64,000 nucleotides of DNA from Novisyntrophococcus fermenticellae (GTDB lineage Bacteria > Bacillota > Clostridia > Lachnospirales > Lachnospiraceae). The stretch is from the NCBI RefSeq assembly GCF_018866245.1, contig NZ_CP076458.1, forward strand, positions 1,550,001-1,614,000. Direction: 5' to 3'. Positions 26,124 through 35,102 of the stretch are shown in pieces. The notes beneath the pieces are model-generated. The model was not told the origin of the DNA. It searched no databases and saw only the letters and a list, made by a program, of their open reading frames with translations. Position 1 is the first letter of the stretch, and the number at the start of each line of letters is the position of its first letter. The position numbers and the translations under genes are program-made.

Positions 26124-27127
26124 GAGAGCTGAACATAACAAAGTCAGAGGAGCAGCAGCGCCTGGATAAGTATCTTCTCCGTTATCTGAAAAATACCGGT
26201 ACCGGATTTGTCTATCGGATGATAAGGAAAAAAAATATAACATTAAACGGAAAAAAGCCCAGAGGAAATGAGTTATTAAAGGAAGGGGATGTCGTACGGC
26301 TGTATCTTGCAGAGGATACTATTTTAAGATTTCAAGGTGACGGCATGGATGAACAGTTTCCTGTTTCGGATTCTCTGCATATTCTTTATGAAGATGCGCA
26401 TATTCTGGCGGTGAATAAACCCGCAGGTATGTTGTCCCAGAAGGCAGGTGTGAAGGATGTTTCCATCAACGAATATTTGCTGGGTTATCTGATACAATCC
26501 GGACAGATGACGCGTGAAGACTTTCTAAAGTATCGGCCGGGAATATGCAACCGGCTGGACCGCAATACCAGCGGATTGATTCTGGGAGCTAAAACATTGC
26601 AGGCAGCCAGAGTACTTTCAGATTTGATTCGGACCCATGAACTTGAGAAGTATTATCTGACGATTGTCCATGGAGAATTAAGGGAATCCGGTCATGTGAC
26701 TGCATATCTGAAAAAAGAAGAGACTGATAATAAAGTCAGGGTTGAACCTGTCCCTTTTGAAGGTGGGGAGTTAATCGAAACCGCATATCAGCCCATAGGG
26801 TATAATGGAAGAGCAACACTTCTTATGGTACAGCTTATCACGGGGAGAACCCACCAGATCAGAAGCCATCTGGCCTGGCTTTCCCATCCTGTGATCGGAG
26901 ATACCAAATATGGCAGGAAAGACATCAATGATTATTACAGAAAAACATATGGGTTAAAGCATCAGCTGCTGCACGCATACCAAATCGGTTTTCCAAAGCT
27001 TACAGGGGAACTGGGTAATTTATCAGGAATCCGGATTGAAGCACCACTTCCGGAGCTGTTTTCTTTAATTCTTACTGACACTGGGTTATCAACCGAACTA
27101 AACAAAGGAAAGGGGACACCGGAATGA
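26120..27127 (+). CDS. RluA/RluD family pseudouridine synthase
   Basis: 335 residues. An N-terminal S4-like domain (QQRLDKYLLRYLKNTGTG) with GDVVRLYL, followed by the RluA catalytic core ILAVNKPAGM, RPGICNRLDRNTSGLILGAKT (catalytic Asp), LMVQLITGRTHQIRSHLAWL and HPVIGDTKYG. It isomerises uridines in 23S rRNA or tRNA. It overlaps both neighbours by four bases (ATGA type), so the block ygiQ-rlu-lepB is translationally coupled. Confidence 0.93.
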   Translation: MRELNITKSEEQQRLDKYLLRYLKNTGTGFVYRMIRKKNITLNGKKPRGNELLKEGDVVRLYLAEDTILRFQGDGMDEQFPVSDSLHILYEDAHILAVNKPAGMLSQKAGVKDVSINEYLLGYLIQSGQMTREDFLKYRPGICNRLDRNTSGLILGAKTLQAARVLSDLIRTHELEKYYLTIVHGELRESGHVTAYLKKEETDNKVRVEPVPFEGGELIETAYQPIGYNGRATLLMVQLITGRTHQIRSHLAWLSHPVIGDTKYGRKDINDYYRKTYGLKHQLLHAYQIGFPKLTGELGNLSGIRIEAPLPELFSLILTDTGLSTELNKGKGTPE

Positions 27128-27687
27128 AAAATCAAAAAAACACAAAAAAGGCAGAGGAAACTTCTTTAGGCCGTGAGATATGGGAATATGTGAAACTGAT
27201 CGTAATCGTGGTAGTGGTTATGGTGGGGTTGCAGAGATTCGTAATCATTAATGCACAGATACCCTCAGAATCCATGGAGGATAATATCATGACCGGCGAC
27301 CGGATTTTTGGCAACCGGCTGGCCTACATTAAATCGGATCCGAAGCGTTTTGACGTGGTAATCTTCAAATTTCCGGATGATGAAAAGCAGTATTTTATCA
27401 AGCGTGTCATAGGGCTTCCTGGTGAGACCGTAGATGTTATTGACGGAAAAGTTTATATCGATGGTTCTGATACACCACTGGATGACAGCTTCTGTAAAGA
27501 AGAGCCCCTGGGAGTGAAGGATGGACATTTTGAGGTTCCGGAAGGCGCGTACTTCATGCTGGGCGACAACAGGAACGTATCAAGGGATTCCCGCTGGTGG
27601 AATCATCCATATGTTATGAAAGAAAAAATTTTGGGCAAGGCAGTTTTCAGATATTGGCCGCTTACCAGGATTTCTCTGGTCAAATGA
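27124..27687 (+). CDS. lepB: Signal peptidase I
   Basis: 187 residues with a single N-terminal membrane helix (about 23-42). The catalytic Ser lies in the IPSESMEDN motif near residue 50, and the general base Lys in FIKRVIGLPGE. The GDNRNVSRDSR box is conserved. It removes signal peptides from exported proteins outside the membrane. The size and single helix match Gram-positive SipS-type enzymes. Confidence 0.95.
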   Translation: MKNQKNTKKAEETSLGREIWEYVKLIVIVVVVMVGLQRFVIINAQIPSESMEDNIMTGDRIFGNRLAYIKSDPKRFDVVIFKFPDDEKQYFIKRVIGLPGETVDVIDGKVYIDGSDTPLDDSFCKEEPLGVKDGHFEVPEGAYFMLGDNRNVSRDSRWWNHPYVMKEKILGKAVFRYWPLTRISLVK

Positions 27688-27710
27688 TGTAGAGGTCAAA
27701 AGGAGTAATT

Positions 27711-28244
27711 ATGGCTACATGGAATTCCAGGGGTCTCCGGGGTTCTACACTGGAGGACTTAATTAACCGGACTGCAGAGCAGTACAGAGAGAAAGGACTG
27801 GCACTGATTCAGAAAGTGCCCACTCCTATCACTCCAATTAATATTGATAAAGAAAGCAGGCATATCACCCTGGCTTATTTTGAAAAGAAAAGTACTGTGG
27901 ATTATATAGGAGCCGTCCAGGGGATACCGGTTTGCTTTGATGCAAAGGAATGTGCCACAGACTCTTTCCCACTGTCTAATGTACACGACCATCAGGCAGA
28001 TTTTATGGAAGATTTTGAAAAACAGGGCGGAATTGCTTTTTTCCTGCTTTATTATACGGCAAGAGATGTATACTATTATCTCAGATTATGTGATCTTCAG
28101 GTATTCCGGAAACGGGCCCGGGGCGGAGGCAGAAAAAGTTTTAAAATTGAGGAATTGAATCCCAGATACTTTTTAAAGACAAACAGTTTTTATTTTGTTC
28201 CGTTTCTGGATGGAATACAGATGGATCTGGAAGATAGGGATTGA
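27711..28244 (+). CDS. recU: Holliday junction resolvase RecU
   Basis: 177 residues. It has the RecU start NSRGLRGSTLEDLINRT, the nuclease core TVDYIGAV...VCFDAKEC (acidic metal ligands and Lys) and HQADFMEDFEKQGG. RecU resolves four-way junctions in Firmicutes, where it replaces RuvC. It therefore complements the ruvAB genes at the other end of the window. GGAG lies before the ATG. The last codons overlap the -35 box of the his promoter. Confidence 0.93.
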   Translation: MATWNSRGLRGSTLEDLINRTAEQYREKGLALIQKVPTPITPINIDKESRHITLAYFEKKSTVDYIGAVQGIPVCFDAKECATDSFPLSNVHDHQADFMEDFEKQGGIAFFLLYYTARDVYYYLRLCDLQVFRKRARGGGRKSFKIEELNPRYFLKTNSFYFVPFLDGIQMDLEDRD

Positions 28245-28268
28245 CAAATTAATTCAATATGATAATAT
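28241..28268 (+). promoter_or_regulatory. Sigma-A type promoter of his operon
   Basis: Consensus TTGACA (28241-28246) lies across the recU stop codon, with a 16-bp spacer and TAATAT (28263-28268). The leader to hisZ is only about 30 nt, so there is no room for a T-box or a leader-peptide attenuator. Confidence 0.8.
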
Positions 28269-28302
28269 GGTAGCAGACTAAAGCGAAACGAGGAGTAAGC
28301 AG

Positions 28303-29559
28303 ATGGAACGTTTGATACATACACCGGAAGGTGTCCGCGACATATATGATTCTGAATGCGAAAAGAAGAAGTATCTGCAGCAGCAGGTGTACACTGTATT
28401 CCAGTCCTTTGGCTATCAAAGTATTGAAACTCCTTCTTTTGAGTACTTTGATGTATTCAGCAGGGAAGTCGGGACAACGCCCTCAAAAGATTTGTATAAG
28501 TTTTTTGACAGGGATGGAAACACGCTGGTATTGAGACCGGATTTTACCCCTTCCATTGCCAGAGCGGTTTCCATGTATTATATGCAGGAAGAGATGCCAA
28601 TCCGTCTTTGCTATCAGGGAAGTGTATTTGTAAACAGCAGCAGCTACAGGGGACATATGAACGAGGCCACGCAGATGGGTGTGGAATTGTTAAATGATGA
28701 CAGTGCCGCTGCCGATGCGGAATTAATCGCGATGATTGTACAGGTCATGCAGAAATCAGGTCTGAAGGAGTTTCAGATCAGTATCGGACAGGTGGATTAC
28801 TTTAATTCTCTGGTTGAAGAAGCCGGTCTTGAGGAAGAGGCGGCAGCAAAGCTTGGGGAGATGATTTCCATCAGGAATCAGTTCGGAGCGCTTGAATTCC
28901 TGGAAAAGCTGCAGCTTAAAGAAGAGCTTCGGACAGCTCTGGGGGCGCTTTCGCAGATGCTTGGCACAACAGAGGTTCTGGGCAGAGCCAGGGCAGTAAC
29001 AAAGAACAAAAAAGCAATCAAGGCTGTACAGCATCTGGAGGATATCTATCATATTCTTAAGAGCTATGGACTGGAACAGTATGTGACATTCGATTTTGGA
29101 ATGTTGAGTAAATTTAAGTATTATACAGGAATTATTTTTCAGGCATATACCTATCAGACAGGCGAAGCTGTAGTGACCGGCGGACGCTATAACGATCTTT
29201 TGGAGCATTTTGGAAAGAGGGCATCGGCAGTTGGATTTACGATCCTTATGGATCAGCTGCAATCTGCATTGGAACGTCAGGGAATCCGAATCCCCGTCCG
29301 CAATTGCAGAACGATGATTTTATATGCTGATTTTCTGGAGAACATGGCGGTCCGGATCGCATCGGATCATCGCTTGCGGGGTATGGAAGTGGCCTGCGTG
29401 AGGTTTGAACACGGACGTGTATTGGAAGATTATAAGGCATACGGACGGAGGGCGCATTTTGGGGGAATTGTGTATCTTCAATCCGAACAGGAAGCATTTG
29501 CAATCAACCTCTGGGAAGAGGATGTCCACAGTATTGATGTTGCAAAATACCTGTTATAG
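28303..29559 (+). CDS. hisZ: ATP phosphoribosyltransferase regulatory subunit HisZ
   Basis: 418 residues, a histidyl-tRNA synthetase-like fold (GVRDIYDSEC, TLVLRPDFTPSIARAV, YYTGIIFQAYTYQTGEAVVTGGRYNDLL) without an anticodon-binding domain that matches HisS. HisZ assembles with the short HisG to form active, histidine-regulated ATP phosphoribosyltransferase. The neighbouring short-form hisG confirms HisZ over HisS. It is the first gene of the his operon, with GAGGAG before the ATG. Confidence 0.93.
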   Translation: MERLIHTPEGVRDIYDSECEKKKYLQQQVYTVFQSFGYQSIETPSFEYFDVFSREVGTTPSKDLYKFFDRDGNTLVLRPDFTPSIARAVSMYYMQEEMPIRLCYQGSVFVNSSSYRGHMNEATQMGVELLNDDSAAADAELIAMIVQVMQKSGLKEFQISIGQVDYFNSLVEEAGLEEEAAAKLGEMISIRNQFGALEFLEKLQLKEELRTALGALSQMLGTTEVLGRARAVTKNKKAIKAVQHLEDIYHILKSYGLEQYVTFDFGMLSKFKYYTGIIFQAYTYQTGEAVVTGGRYNDLLEHFGKRASAVGFTILMDQLQSALERQGIRIPVRNCRTMILYADFLENMAVRIASDHRLRGMEVACVRFEHGRVLEDYKAYGRRAHFGGIVYLQSEQEAFAINLWEEDVHSIDVAKYLL

Positions 29560-29579
29560 AACGAAGTACGGAGGAGAAT

Positions 29580-30227
29580 ATGAGATATCTGACAATCGCA
29601 CTGGGAAAAGGGAGATTAGCCTGGCAGACCATGCAGCTATTTGAAAAAATAGGAATTACCTGTGAAGAAATGAAGGATAAAAGTTCCAGAAAACTGATTT
29701 TTGTAAATGAAGAACAGAAACTTCGATTCTTTCTGGCAAAAGGACCTGACGTACCTACCTATGTGGAATATGGAGCAGCAGACATTGGAATTGTGGGCAG
29801 AGATACCATACTGGAGGAGAATCGAAAACTTTTTGAGGTACTGGATTTGGGTTATGGCCGCTGCAACATGTGCGTATGCGGCCCTGAGTCCGCAAAAGAA
29901 TATCTGCAGCATGCGCAGTTAATCAGGGTTGCCACCAAATATCCCAATATAGCGAAGGATTATTTTTATAATAAAAAGCATCAGACAGTTGAAATTATCA
30001 AATTGAACGGTTCCATAGAACTTGCTCCCATTGTGGGTCTTTCGGAAGTAATCGTGGATATCGTTGAGACCGGAAGCACGTTACGGGAAAATGGGCTGCA
30101 GGTGCTTGAAGAGGTGTGTTCCTTATCGGCCCGTATGGTGGTGAATCCAGTCAGCATGAAGATGGAGAATCCAAGAATTTCCAGCCTGGTTATGCAGCTA
30201 AAGGCAGCGATTTCGGAGCGGGTCTAA
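29580..30227 (+). CDS. hisG: ATP phosphoribosyltransferase catalytic subunit (short form)
   Basis: 215 residues, lacking the C-terminal regulatory ACT-like domain of long HisG, hence dependent on HisZ. Motifs are MRYLTIALGKGRLAWQTM, ADIGIVGRDTILE and the PRPP-binding VDIVETGSTLRENGL. It catalyses the first step of histidine synthesis, joining ATP and PRPP. GGAGGAG precedes the ATG, 20 bases after hisZ. Confidence 0.96.
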   Translation: MRYLTIALGKGRLAWQTMQLFEKIGITCEEMKDKSSRKLIFVNEEQKLRFFLAKGPDVPTYVEYGAADIGIVGRDTILEENRKLFEVLDLGYGRCNMCVCGPESAKEYLQHAQLIRVATKYPNIAKDYFYNKKHQTVEIIKLNGSIELAPIVGLSEVIVDIVETGSTLRENGLQVLEEVCSLSARMVVNPVSMKMENPRISSLVMQLKAAISERV

Positions 30228-30275
30228 AGCAGGCAGAGGGTGATTTGATACAAGAGACGTCAGAGAGGATGAGAG

Positions 30276-31571
30276 ATGAGAATTGTAAAATTGACAAAAG
30301 AATCAGCAGATCACATTCTGGAGAATATGTTAAAAAGAAGCCCGACACAGTACGTCCGGCAGGAAGAGGCTGTCGCCGGTATTATTGCCGAGGTTCGGAA
30401 GGATGGAGACGCGGCTCTGTTTCGTTTCACCAGAAGGTTTGATGGAGCAGCTATAGATGCAGGCAGCATTCAGGTTACGGAGAAAGAAATCAGGGAAGCA
30501 TATGAGCAAGTGGATCCTTCTTTACTGGAGGTGATACAAAAAGCCCTTGTAAATATCAGAGATTACCATGAAAAACAAAAGCAGAACAGCTGGTTTGACA
30601 GCACGCCCAAAGGAACGATACTGGGTCAGAAGGTTACCCCGATGGCAAGGGTAGGTGTCTACGTTCCAGGAGGAAAGGCGGTGTATCCGTCCTCTGTTCT
30701 GATGAATATCGTTCCGGCGAAAGTTGCAGGTGTGGAAGAGATTATTATGACCACCCCCTGTAATCCGGAAGGGAAAGTAAACCCGGCAGTTCTGGCTGCC
30801 GCCAGTGAAGCCGGTGTTGATAAGATATTTAAAGCCGGAGGTGCACAGGCCGTAGCCGCGCTGGCATACGGAACAGAAAGCATTCCTAAGGTTGATAAAA
30901 TCGTGGGGCCGGGCAACATCTATGTGGCCCTGGCTAAAAAAGCAGTTTATGGGAATGTGAGTATTGATTCCATAGCGGGTCCGAGTGAGATACTGGTACT
31001 TGCCGATGAAAGCGCCAATCCCCGGTATGTGGCGGCAGATCTGTTATCACAGGCTGAGCATGACGAGCTGGCCTCCGCCATATTGATTACTACCAGTCAG
31101 AGACTGGCAGAGGAAGTTTCCAGCGAAGTGGAGGGCTTTCTGAAGGTATTGTCCAGAAAAGAAATCATAAAAAAGTCATTAGAGAACTTTGGATATATTC
31201 TGGTTGCCGAAACGCAGGACGAGGCCATTGAAACAGCGAATGCCATCGCCTCCGAGCATCTGGAAATCGTGATGCGAAATCCATTTGAAGTAATGACAAA
31301 GATTAAGAATGCGGGTGCAATTTTTCTGGGAGAATATAGTTGTGAACCGCTGGGTGATTATTTTGCAGGGCCGAATCATATTCTGCCTACCAACGGAACC
31401 AGTAAATTCTTTTCTCCACTTTCTGTGGATGATTTTGTTAAGAAATCCAGCATTATTTATTATTCGCGGGATGCACTTCAAGACATCCATGAGGAAATCG
31501 AACAGTTTGCAGTATCGGAACAATTGACAGCTCATGCAAATTCCATTGCTGTAAGGTTTGAAGAGGAGTAG
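30276..31571 (+). CDS. hisD: Histidinol dehydrogenase
   Basis: 431 residues with family motifs: VGVYVPGGKAVYPSSVLM, GAQAVAALAYGTES, DKIVGPGNIYVALAK, IAGPSEILVLAD, SQAEHDELA (zinc ligands) and GPNHILPT. It oxidises histidinol to histidine in two NAD-linked steps, the end of the pathway. It follows hisG with a 48-base gap. Confidence 0.97.
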   Translation: MRIVKLTKESADHILENMLKRSPTQYVRQEEAVAGIIAEVRKDGDAALFRFTRRFDGAAIDAGSIQVTEKEIREAYEQVDPSLLEVIQKALVNIRDYHEKQKQNSWFDSTPKGTILGQKVTPMARVGVYVPGGKAVYPSSVLMNIVPAKVAGVEEIIMTTPCNPEGKVNPAVLAAASEAGVDKIFKAGGAQAVAALAYGTESIPKVDKIVGPGNIYVALAKKAVYGNVSIDSIAGPSEILVLADESANPRYVAADLLSQAEHDELASAILITTSQRLAEEVSSEVEGFLKVLSRKEIIKKSLENFGYILVAETQDEAIETANAIASEHLEIVMRNPFEVMTKIKNAGAIFLGEYSCEPLGDYFAGPNHILPTNGTSKFFSPLSVDDFVKKSSIIYYSRDALQDIHEEIEQFAVSEQLTAHANSIAVRFEEE

Positions 31572-31579
31572 GGGGGCTT

Positions 31580-32170
31580 ATGGCAGACAGAATTGCAATA
31601 GAAGAAAGAAATACGAAAGAAACACAGATTAAGGTGAAATTAAATCTGGATGGCAGCGGAAAGGCAGATATTGATACCGGAATCGGATTCTTTGACCACA
31701 TGCTGGATGGTTTTGCCCGGCATGGTTTTTTCGACCTGTATGTAAAGGTTCTGGGAGATTTGCAGGTGGATGGACATCATACGGTAGAAGATACCGGAAT
31801 TGTACTGGGAACGGTTATTTCCAGAGCCCTTGGAGATAAAAGAGGGATCAGACGCTACGGCAGCATGATTTTGCCTATGGATGAGACTTTGATTCTCTGT
31901 GCAGTAGATTTAAGCGGAAGATCTTATCTTTCCTTCGATGGTGCCTTTACACAGGAGATGCTGGGAAATATGGAAACGGAGATGATTCGGGAATTTTTCT
32001 ATGCTGTATCCTGCAATGCAGGCATGAACCTGCATCTTAAGATTCTGGATGGATACAATAATCATCATAAGGCAGAAGGGATGTTTAAAGCATTTGCGAA
32101 AGCCCTTGATGAAGCAACGGGATTTGATCCGAGAATCAGGGATGTGTTGTCCACAAAAGGAAGCCTGTAG
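31580..32170 (+). CDS. hisB: Imidazoleglycerol-phosphate dehydratase
   Basis: 196 residues, the monofunctional form without the phosphatase domain. The two metal-binding motifs [14 protein letters not shown] and [16 protein letters not shown] are present, together with [16 protein letters not shown]. It dehydrates imidazoleglycerol phosphate to imidazoleacetol phosphate. It lies eight bases after hisD. Confidence 0.97.
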   Translation: MADRIAIEERNTKETQIKVKLNLDGSGKADIDTGIGFFDHMLDGFARHGFFDLYVKVLGDLQVDGHHTVEDTGIVLGTVISRALGDKRGIRRYGSMILPMDETLILCAVDLSGRSYLSFDGAFTQEMLGNMETEMIREFFYAVSCNAGMNLHLKILDGYNNHHKAEGMFKAFAKALDEATGFDPRIRDVLSTKGSL

Positions 32171-32190
32171 GATACAGAATGGAGGATATT

Positions 32191-33456
32191 ATGGATAAAT
32201 TGATTATTCCCTGTATTTACCTGAAAGAGGGGAAGGCAAAGACAGGATTTGAAGCATCCGATGATTTCGAATTGTCAGATCCCGTTTCGTTGGCCAGACG
32301 CTATGGGAATGAAGGAGCCGATGCAGTTCTCGTCTTTGACTTTTCCAAAGGAGATGCAGCACATGAAGAAGCAATTGGTACAATCCGGGAGATTTGTGCT
32401 GCGGCAGAGACACCTGTAATCGCTGCAGGAAATATCCGGCGGATGGAGGATGTGAAGAAGCTGATTTATGCCGGATGCCGGAAAACAGTTTTAAATTTTG
32501 AAAAAGAATCCAATCGGGAACTTCTGGAAGAGGTATCTAAAAAATTCGGGAAAGAGAAGATGGTGATTTATCTTCCTTCAGCGGATTATTATAACAGATA
32601 CAAGGAGAGAGTTGAATCCTATGCCGGGAGATTGCTGTGTGCTCCGGAAGTCCAGGAGCAGCTTGTGAATAAAACAAAGCTTCCCTTTCTGGTGCTGGAG
32701 GACGGAGCCGATGCATTTGCCGCACTATCGAAGGATGGGGTTTTTGCAGTGACAGGCCTGTCTCTGTGCAGGGAGAATTTTATGGATCTTAAAGCAAGAT
32801 GTATAAAAGCAGGGATACCCGTAAACACCTTTCAAAGCAAGATTGCATGGGCAGAGTTTCAATTGAATTCCGACGGCCTGATTCCGGTAGTGGTGCAGGA
32901 TTATCAGACCGATGAAGTACTGATGCTGGCCTATATGAACGAAGAAGCCTTCAACACTACATTGACCACAGGTAAGATGACTTACTGGAGCCGGAGCAGA
33001 CAAGAACTGTGGACAAAGGGTCTGACCTCAGGTCATCTGCAATATGTAAAAACTCTGGCCCTGGATTGTGACAAGGATACAATACTCGCAAAGGTTTCCC
33101 AAATCGGAGCCGCCTGCCACACCGGAAACCGATCCTGCTTTTTTCAGGAGCTGATTCGAAAAGAATATGATGATACGAATCCTTTACGTGTATTTCAGCG
33201 GGTTTATGATATAATAAGCGACAGAAAGCTGCATCCGAAGGATGGATCTTATACCAATTACCTTTTTGATAAGGGAATCGATAAGATTTTGAAGAAAGTG
33301 GGAGAAGAGAGTACCGAAATCGTGATTGCAGCCAAAAATCCTGATAAAGAGGAAATCAAGTACGAGATTTCTGATTTTCTCTATCATGTGATGGTACTGA
33401 TGGTTGAAAAGGGAGTGACCTGGGAAGAAATCACAAGAGAACTGGCACATAGGTAA
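32191..33456 (+). CDS. hisIE: HisIE bifunctional enzyme with extra N-terminal HisF-like domain
   Basis: 421 residues, about twice the normal HisIE length. Residues 1-220 look like a HisF/HisA TIM barrel: [11 protein letters not shown] aligns with the HisF start, then [21 protein letters not shown] and [18 protein letters not shown]. However, the catalytic Asp after IPC is Tyr and the phosphate-binding GGGI is AAGNI, so it is probably inactive. Residues about 225-330 are HisI (phosphoribosyl-AMP cyclohydrolase; [29 protein letters not shown]). The rest is HisE (phosphoribosyl-ATP pyrophosphatase; [13 protein letters not shown]). The start at 32191 has GGAGG five bases upstream. hisC, hisH, hisA and hisF are not in the cluster. 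Confidence 0.9.
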   Translation: MDKLIIPCIYLKEGKAKTGFEASDDFELSDPVSLARRYGNEGADAVLVFDFSKGDAAHEEAIGTIREICAAAETPVIAAGNIRRMEDVKKLIYAGCRKTVLNFEKESNRELLEEVSKKFGKEKMVIYLPSADYYNRYKERVESYAGRLLCAPEVQEQLVNKTKLPFLVLEDGADAFAALSKDGVFAVTGLSLCRENFMDLKARCIKAGIPVNTFQSKIAWAEFQLNSDGLIPVVVQDYQTDEVLMLAYMNEEAFNTTLTTGKMTYWSRSRQELWTKGLTSGHLQYVKTLALDCDKDTILAKVSQIGAACHTGNRSCFFQELIRKEYDDTNPLRVFQRVYDIISDRKLHPKDGSYTNYLFDKGIDKILKKVGEESTEIVIAAKNPDKEEIKYEISDFLYHVMVLMVEKGVTWEEITRELAHR

Positions 33457-33487
33457 AAAAATCCGTTACAAGGAGAATAGTAAAAGT

Positions 33488-35086
33488 ATGGAGACACGGA
33501 ACATCCTTAAGAATAAATATTATCTGTATATGACGGAGTTTTTTGCAGGTATGTCTGTCATGGCAGTGGAATTGGGAGCCAGCCGCCTTCTGGCTCCTTA
33601 CTTCAGTTCATCCCAGATTGTATGGACGATTATCATTGGAACTATCATGATTGCCATGGCCTTAGGTAATATTTGGGGAGGCAGAAGCGCGGATAAGAAT
33701 CCGAATCCGGATAAACTTTATATGCGGATTATTGTGGCAGCAATATGGATTGCGGCTATTCCCTTGGTGGGGCGTTATATTATTCTGGGAATTTCTGCAC
33801 TTCTGATTCTGGTTGTCAACAATAATTTCCTGATTTTGGCTGCCTTTATCGCATGTATGGTTATCTTTGTCTTTCCTTTATTTCTTCTGGGAACTGTTAC
33901 CCCCTCTTTGGCCAGATACACGGTGAAGAGTTTGGATGACAGTGGAAAGACGGTCGGAACATTAGGCGCATTTAATACCATAGGAAGTATTATCGGTACA
34001 TTTGTTCCCACTTTTGTTACGATACCGGCAGTGGGGACATCGATCACTTTTTTGATATTTGCAGGAATTCTGCTGGCTTTGGGACTTCTTTACTTTTTCA
34101 GTAAAAAGACGAAAAAAGCCGCCGGCATAACCGCCATTGTGCTTTTCCTGATTTGCTGTATATTTGGCTATTCTGACAGCTTTGCTTTCTGGGAAAAAAA
34201 TCTTCTGGCGGAGGAAGAGTCCGTTTATAACTATCTTCAGGTAAAGGACATGGATGACCGTGTGATACTTTCCACGAACGTACTCTTCGGAGTACAGTCG
34301 GTTATGATGAAGCAGAATACCCTGACCGGCATGTATTATGACTATGCGTTGGCTGCACCTGTGATGGCGGGGGCAAAAGAGAAGGGGTCTTCAGATCTTC
34401 TGATACTTGGTATGGGCACCGGAACCTACGCAAGACAATGTCTTAAGTACTTTGATGGAATAAATGTCGAGGGTGTAGAAATTGATGAGAAGATCACGAA
34501 CCTGGCTCATAAGTATTTTGAATTGCCAAAGTCCGTTTCTGTCACCACCTATGACGGACGTGCCTATCTGCAGGCTGTGGACAAAAAGTATGATGTGATT
34601 ATGGTGGATGCCTATCAGGATATCACAATACCATTCCAGATGTCATCCGTGGAATTCTTTACGATGGTGAAGGAACATCTGAAGGATAATGGTGTAATGG
34701 TAGTTAATATGAATATGCATTCGGAAGAAAAAGGAAATATCAATGCGTATCTGTCTGATACAATTGCCGAGGTGTTTCCTGAATCTTATACAGTAGATGT
34801 AGCCGGATCCACCAACAGGGTACTTTTTGCCGGCAGCGGGAATGTAAAAAACGCTTTCAATCAGCATATAAACGAGCTTGAAGCCGGAGATTTAAAAGAC
34901 CTGATGCAGGAGATATCCGCTTCCATGGAATTGTATGATAAGGGAAACTATCTATTGACAGATGATAAAGCGCCCGTAGAATTATTGGGTATGAAGGTCA
35001 TAGATGAATTGATACAAAATGAAATAGGTTATTATAAGCAATTATTCAGAGATGAAGGAATCAAAGGTCTGCTTGGCCAGCTTTGA
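33488..35086 (+). CDS. Fused integral membrane / spermidine synthase-like protein
   Basis: 532 residues. The first about 230 residues are a multi-helix membrane region with SpeE-linked transporter-like motifs (EFFAGMSVMAVELGASRLLAPYF; GNIWGGRSAD; TVGTLGAFNTIGSIIGTF). The rest is a SAM/aminopropyltransferase fold: LILGMGTGTYARQCL, VEGVEIDEKI, YDVIMVDAYQD. Such fusions are annotated as fused MFS/spermidine synthase. The usual polyamine-site sequence is not evident, so the substrate is unknown. It is followed after 16 bases by a rhodanese-TtcA fusion, which suggests a joint but undefined role. Confidence 0.82.
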   Translation: METRNILKNKYYLYMTEFFAGMSVMAVELGASRLLAPYFSSSQIVWTIIIGTIMIAMALGNIWGGRSADKNPNPDKLYMRIIVAAIWIAAIPLVGRYIILGISALLILVVNNNFLILAAFIACMVIFVFPLFLLGTVTPSLARYTVKSLDDSGKTVGTLGAFNTIGSIIGTFVPTFVTIPAVGTSITFLIFAGILLALGLLYFFSKKTKKAAGITAIVLFLICCIFGYSDSFAFWEKNLLAEEESVYNYLQVKDMDDRVILSTNVLFGVQSVMMKQNTLTGMYYDYALAAPVMAGAKEKGSSDLLILGMGTGTYARQCLKYFDGINVEGVEIDEKITNLAHKYFELPKSVSVTTYDGRAYLQAVDKKYDVIMVDAYQDITIPFQMSSVEFFTMVKEHLKDNGVMVVNMNMHSEEKGNINAYLSDTIAEVFPESYTVDVAGSTNRVLFAGSGNVKNAFNQHINELEAGDLKDLMQEISASMELYDKGNYLLTDDKAPVELLGMKVIDELIQNEIGYYKQLFRDEGIKGLLGQL

Positions 35087-35102
35087 TTCCGGGGAGAAGT
35101 AA

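Noticed and set aside
28247..28302. T-box or leader-peptide attenuator before the his operon
   Set aside because: Only about 30 nt lie between the promoter and hisZ, with no His codon run and no terminator stem.
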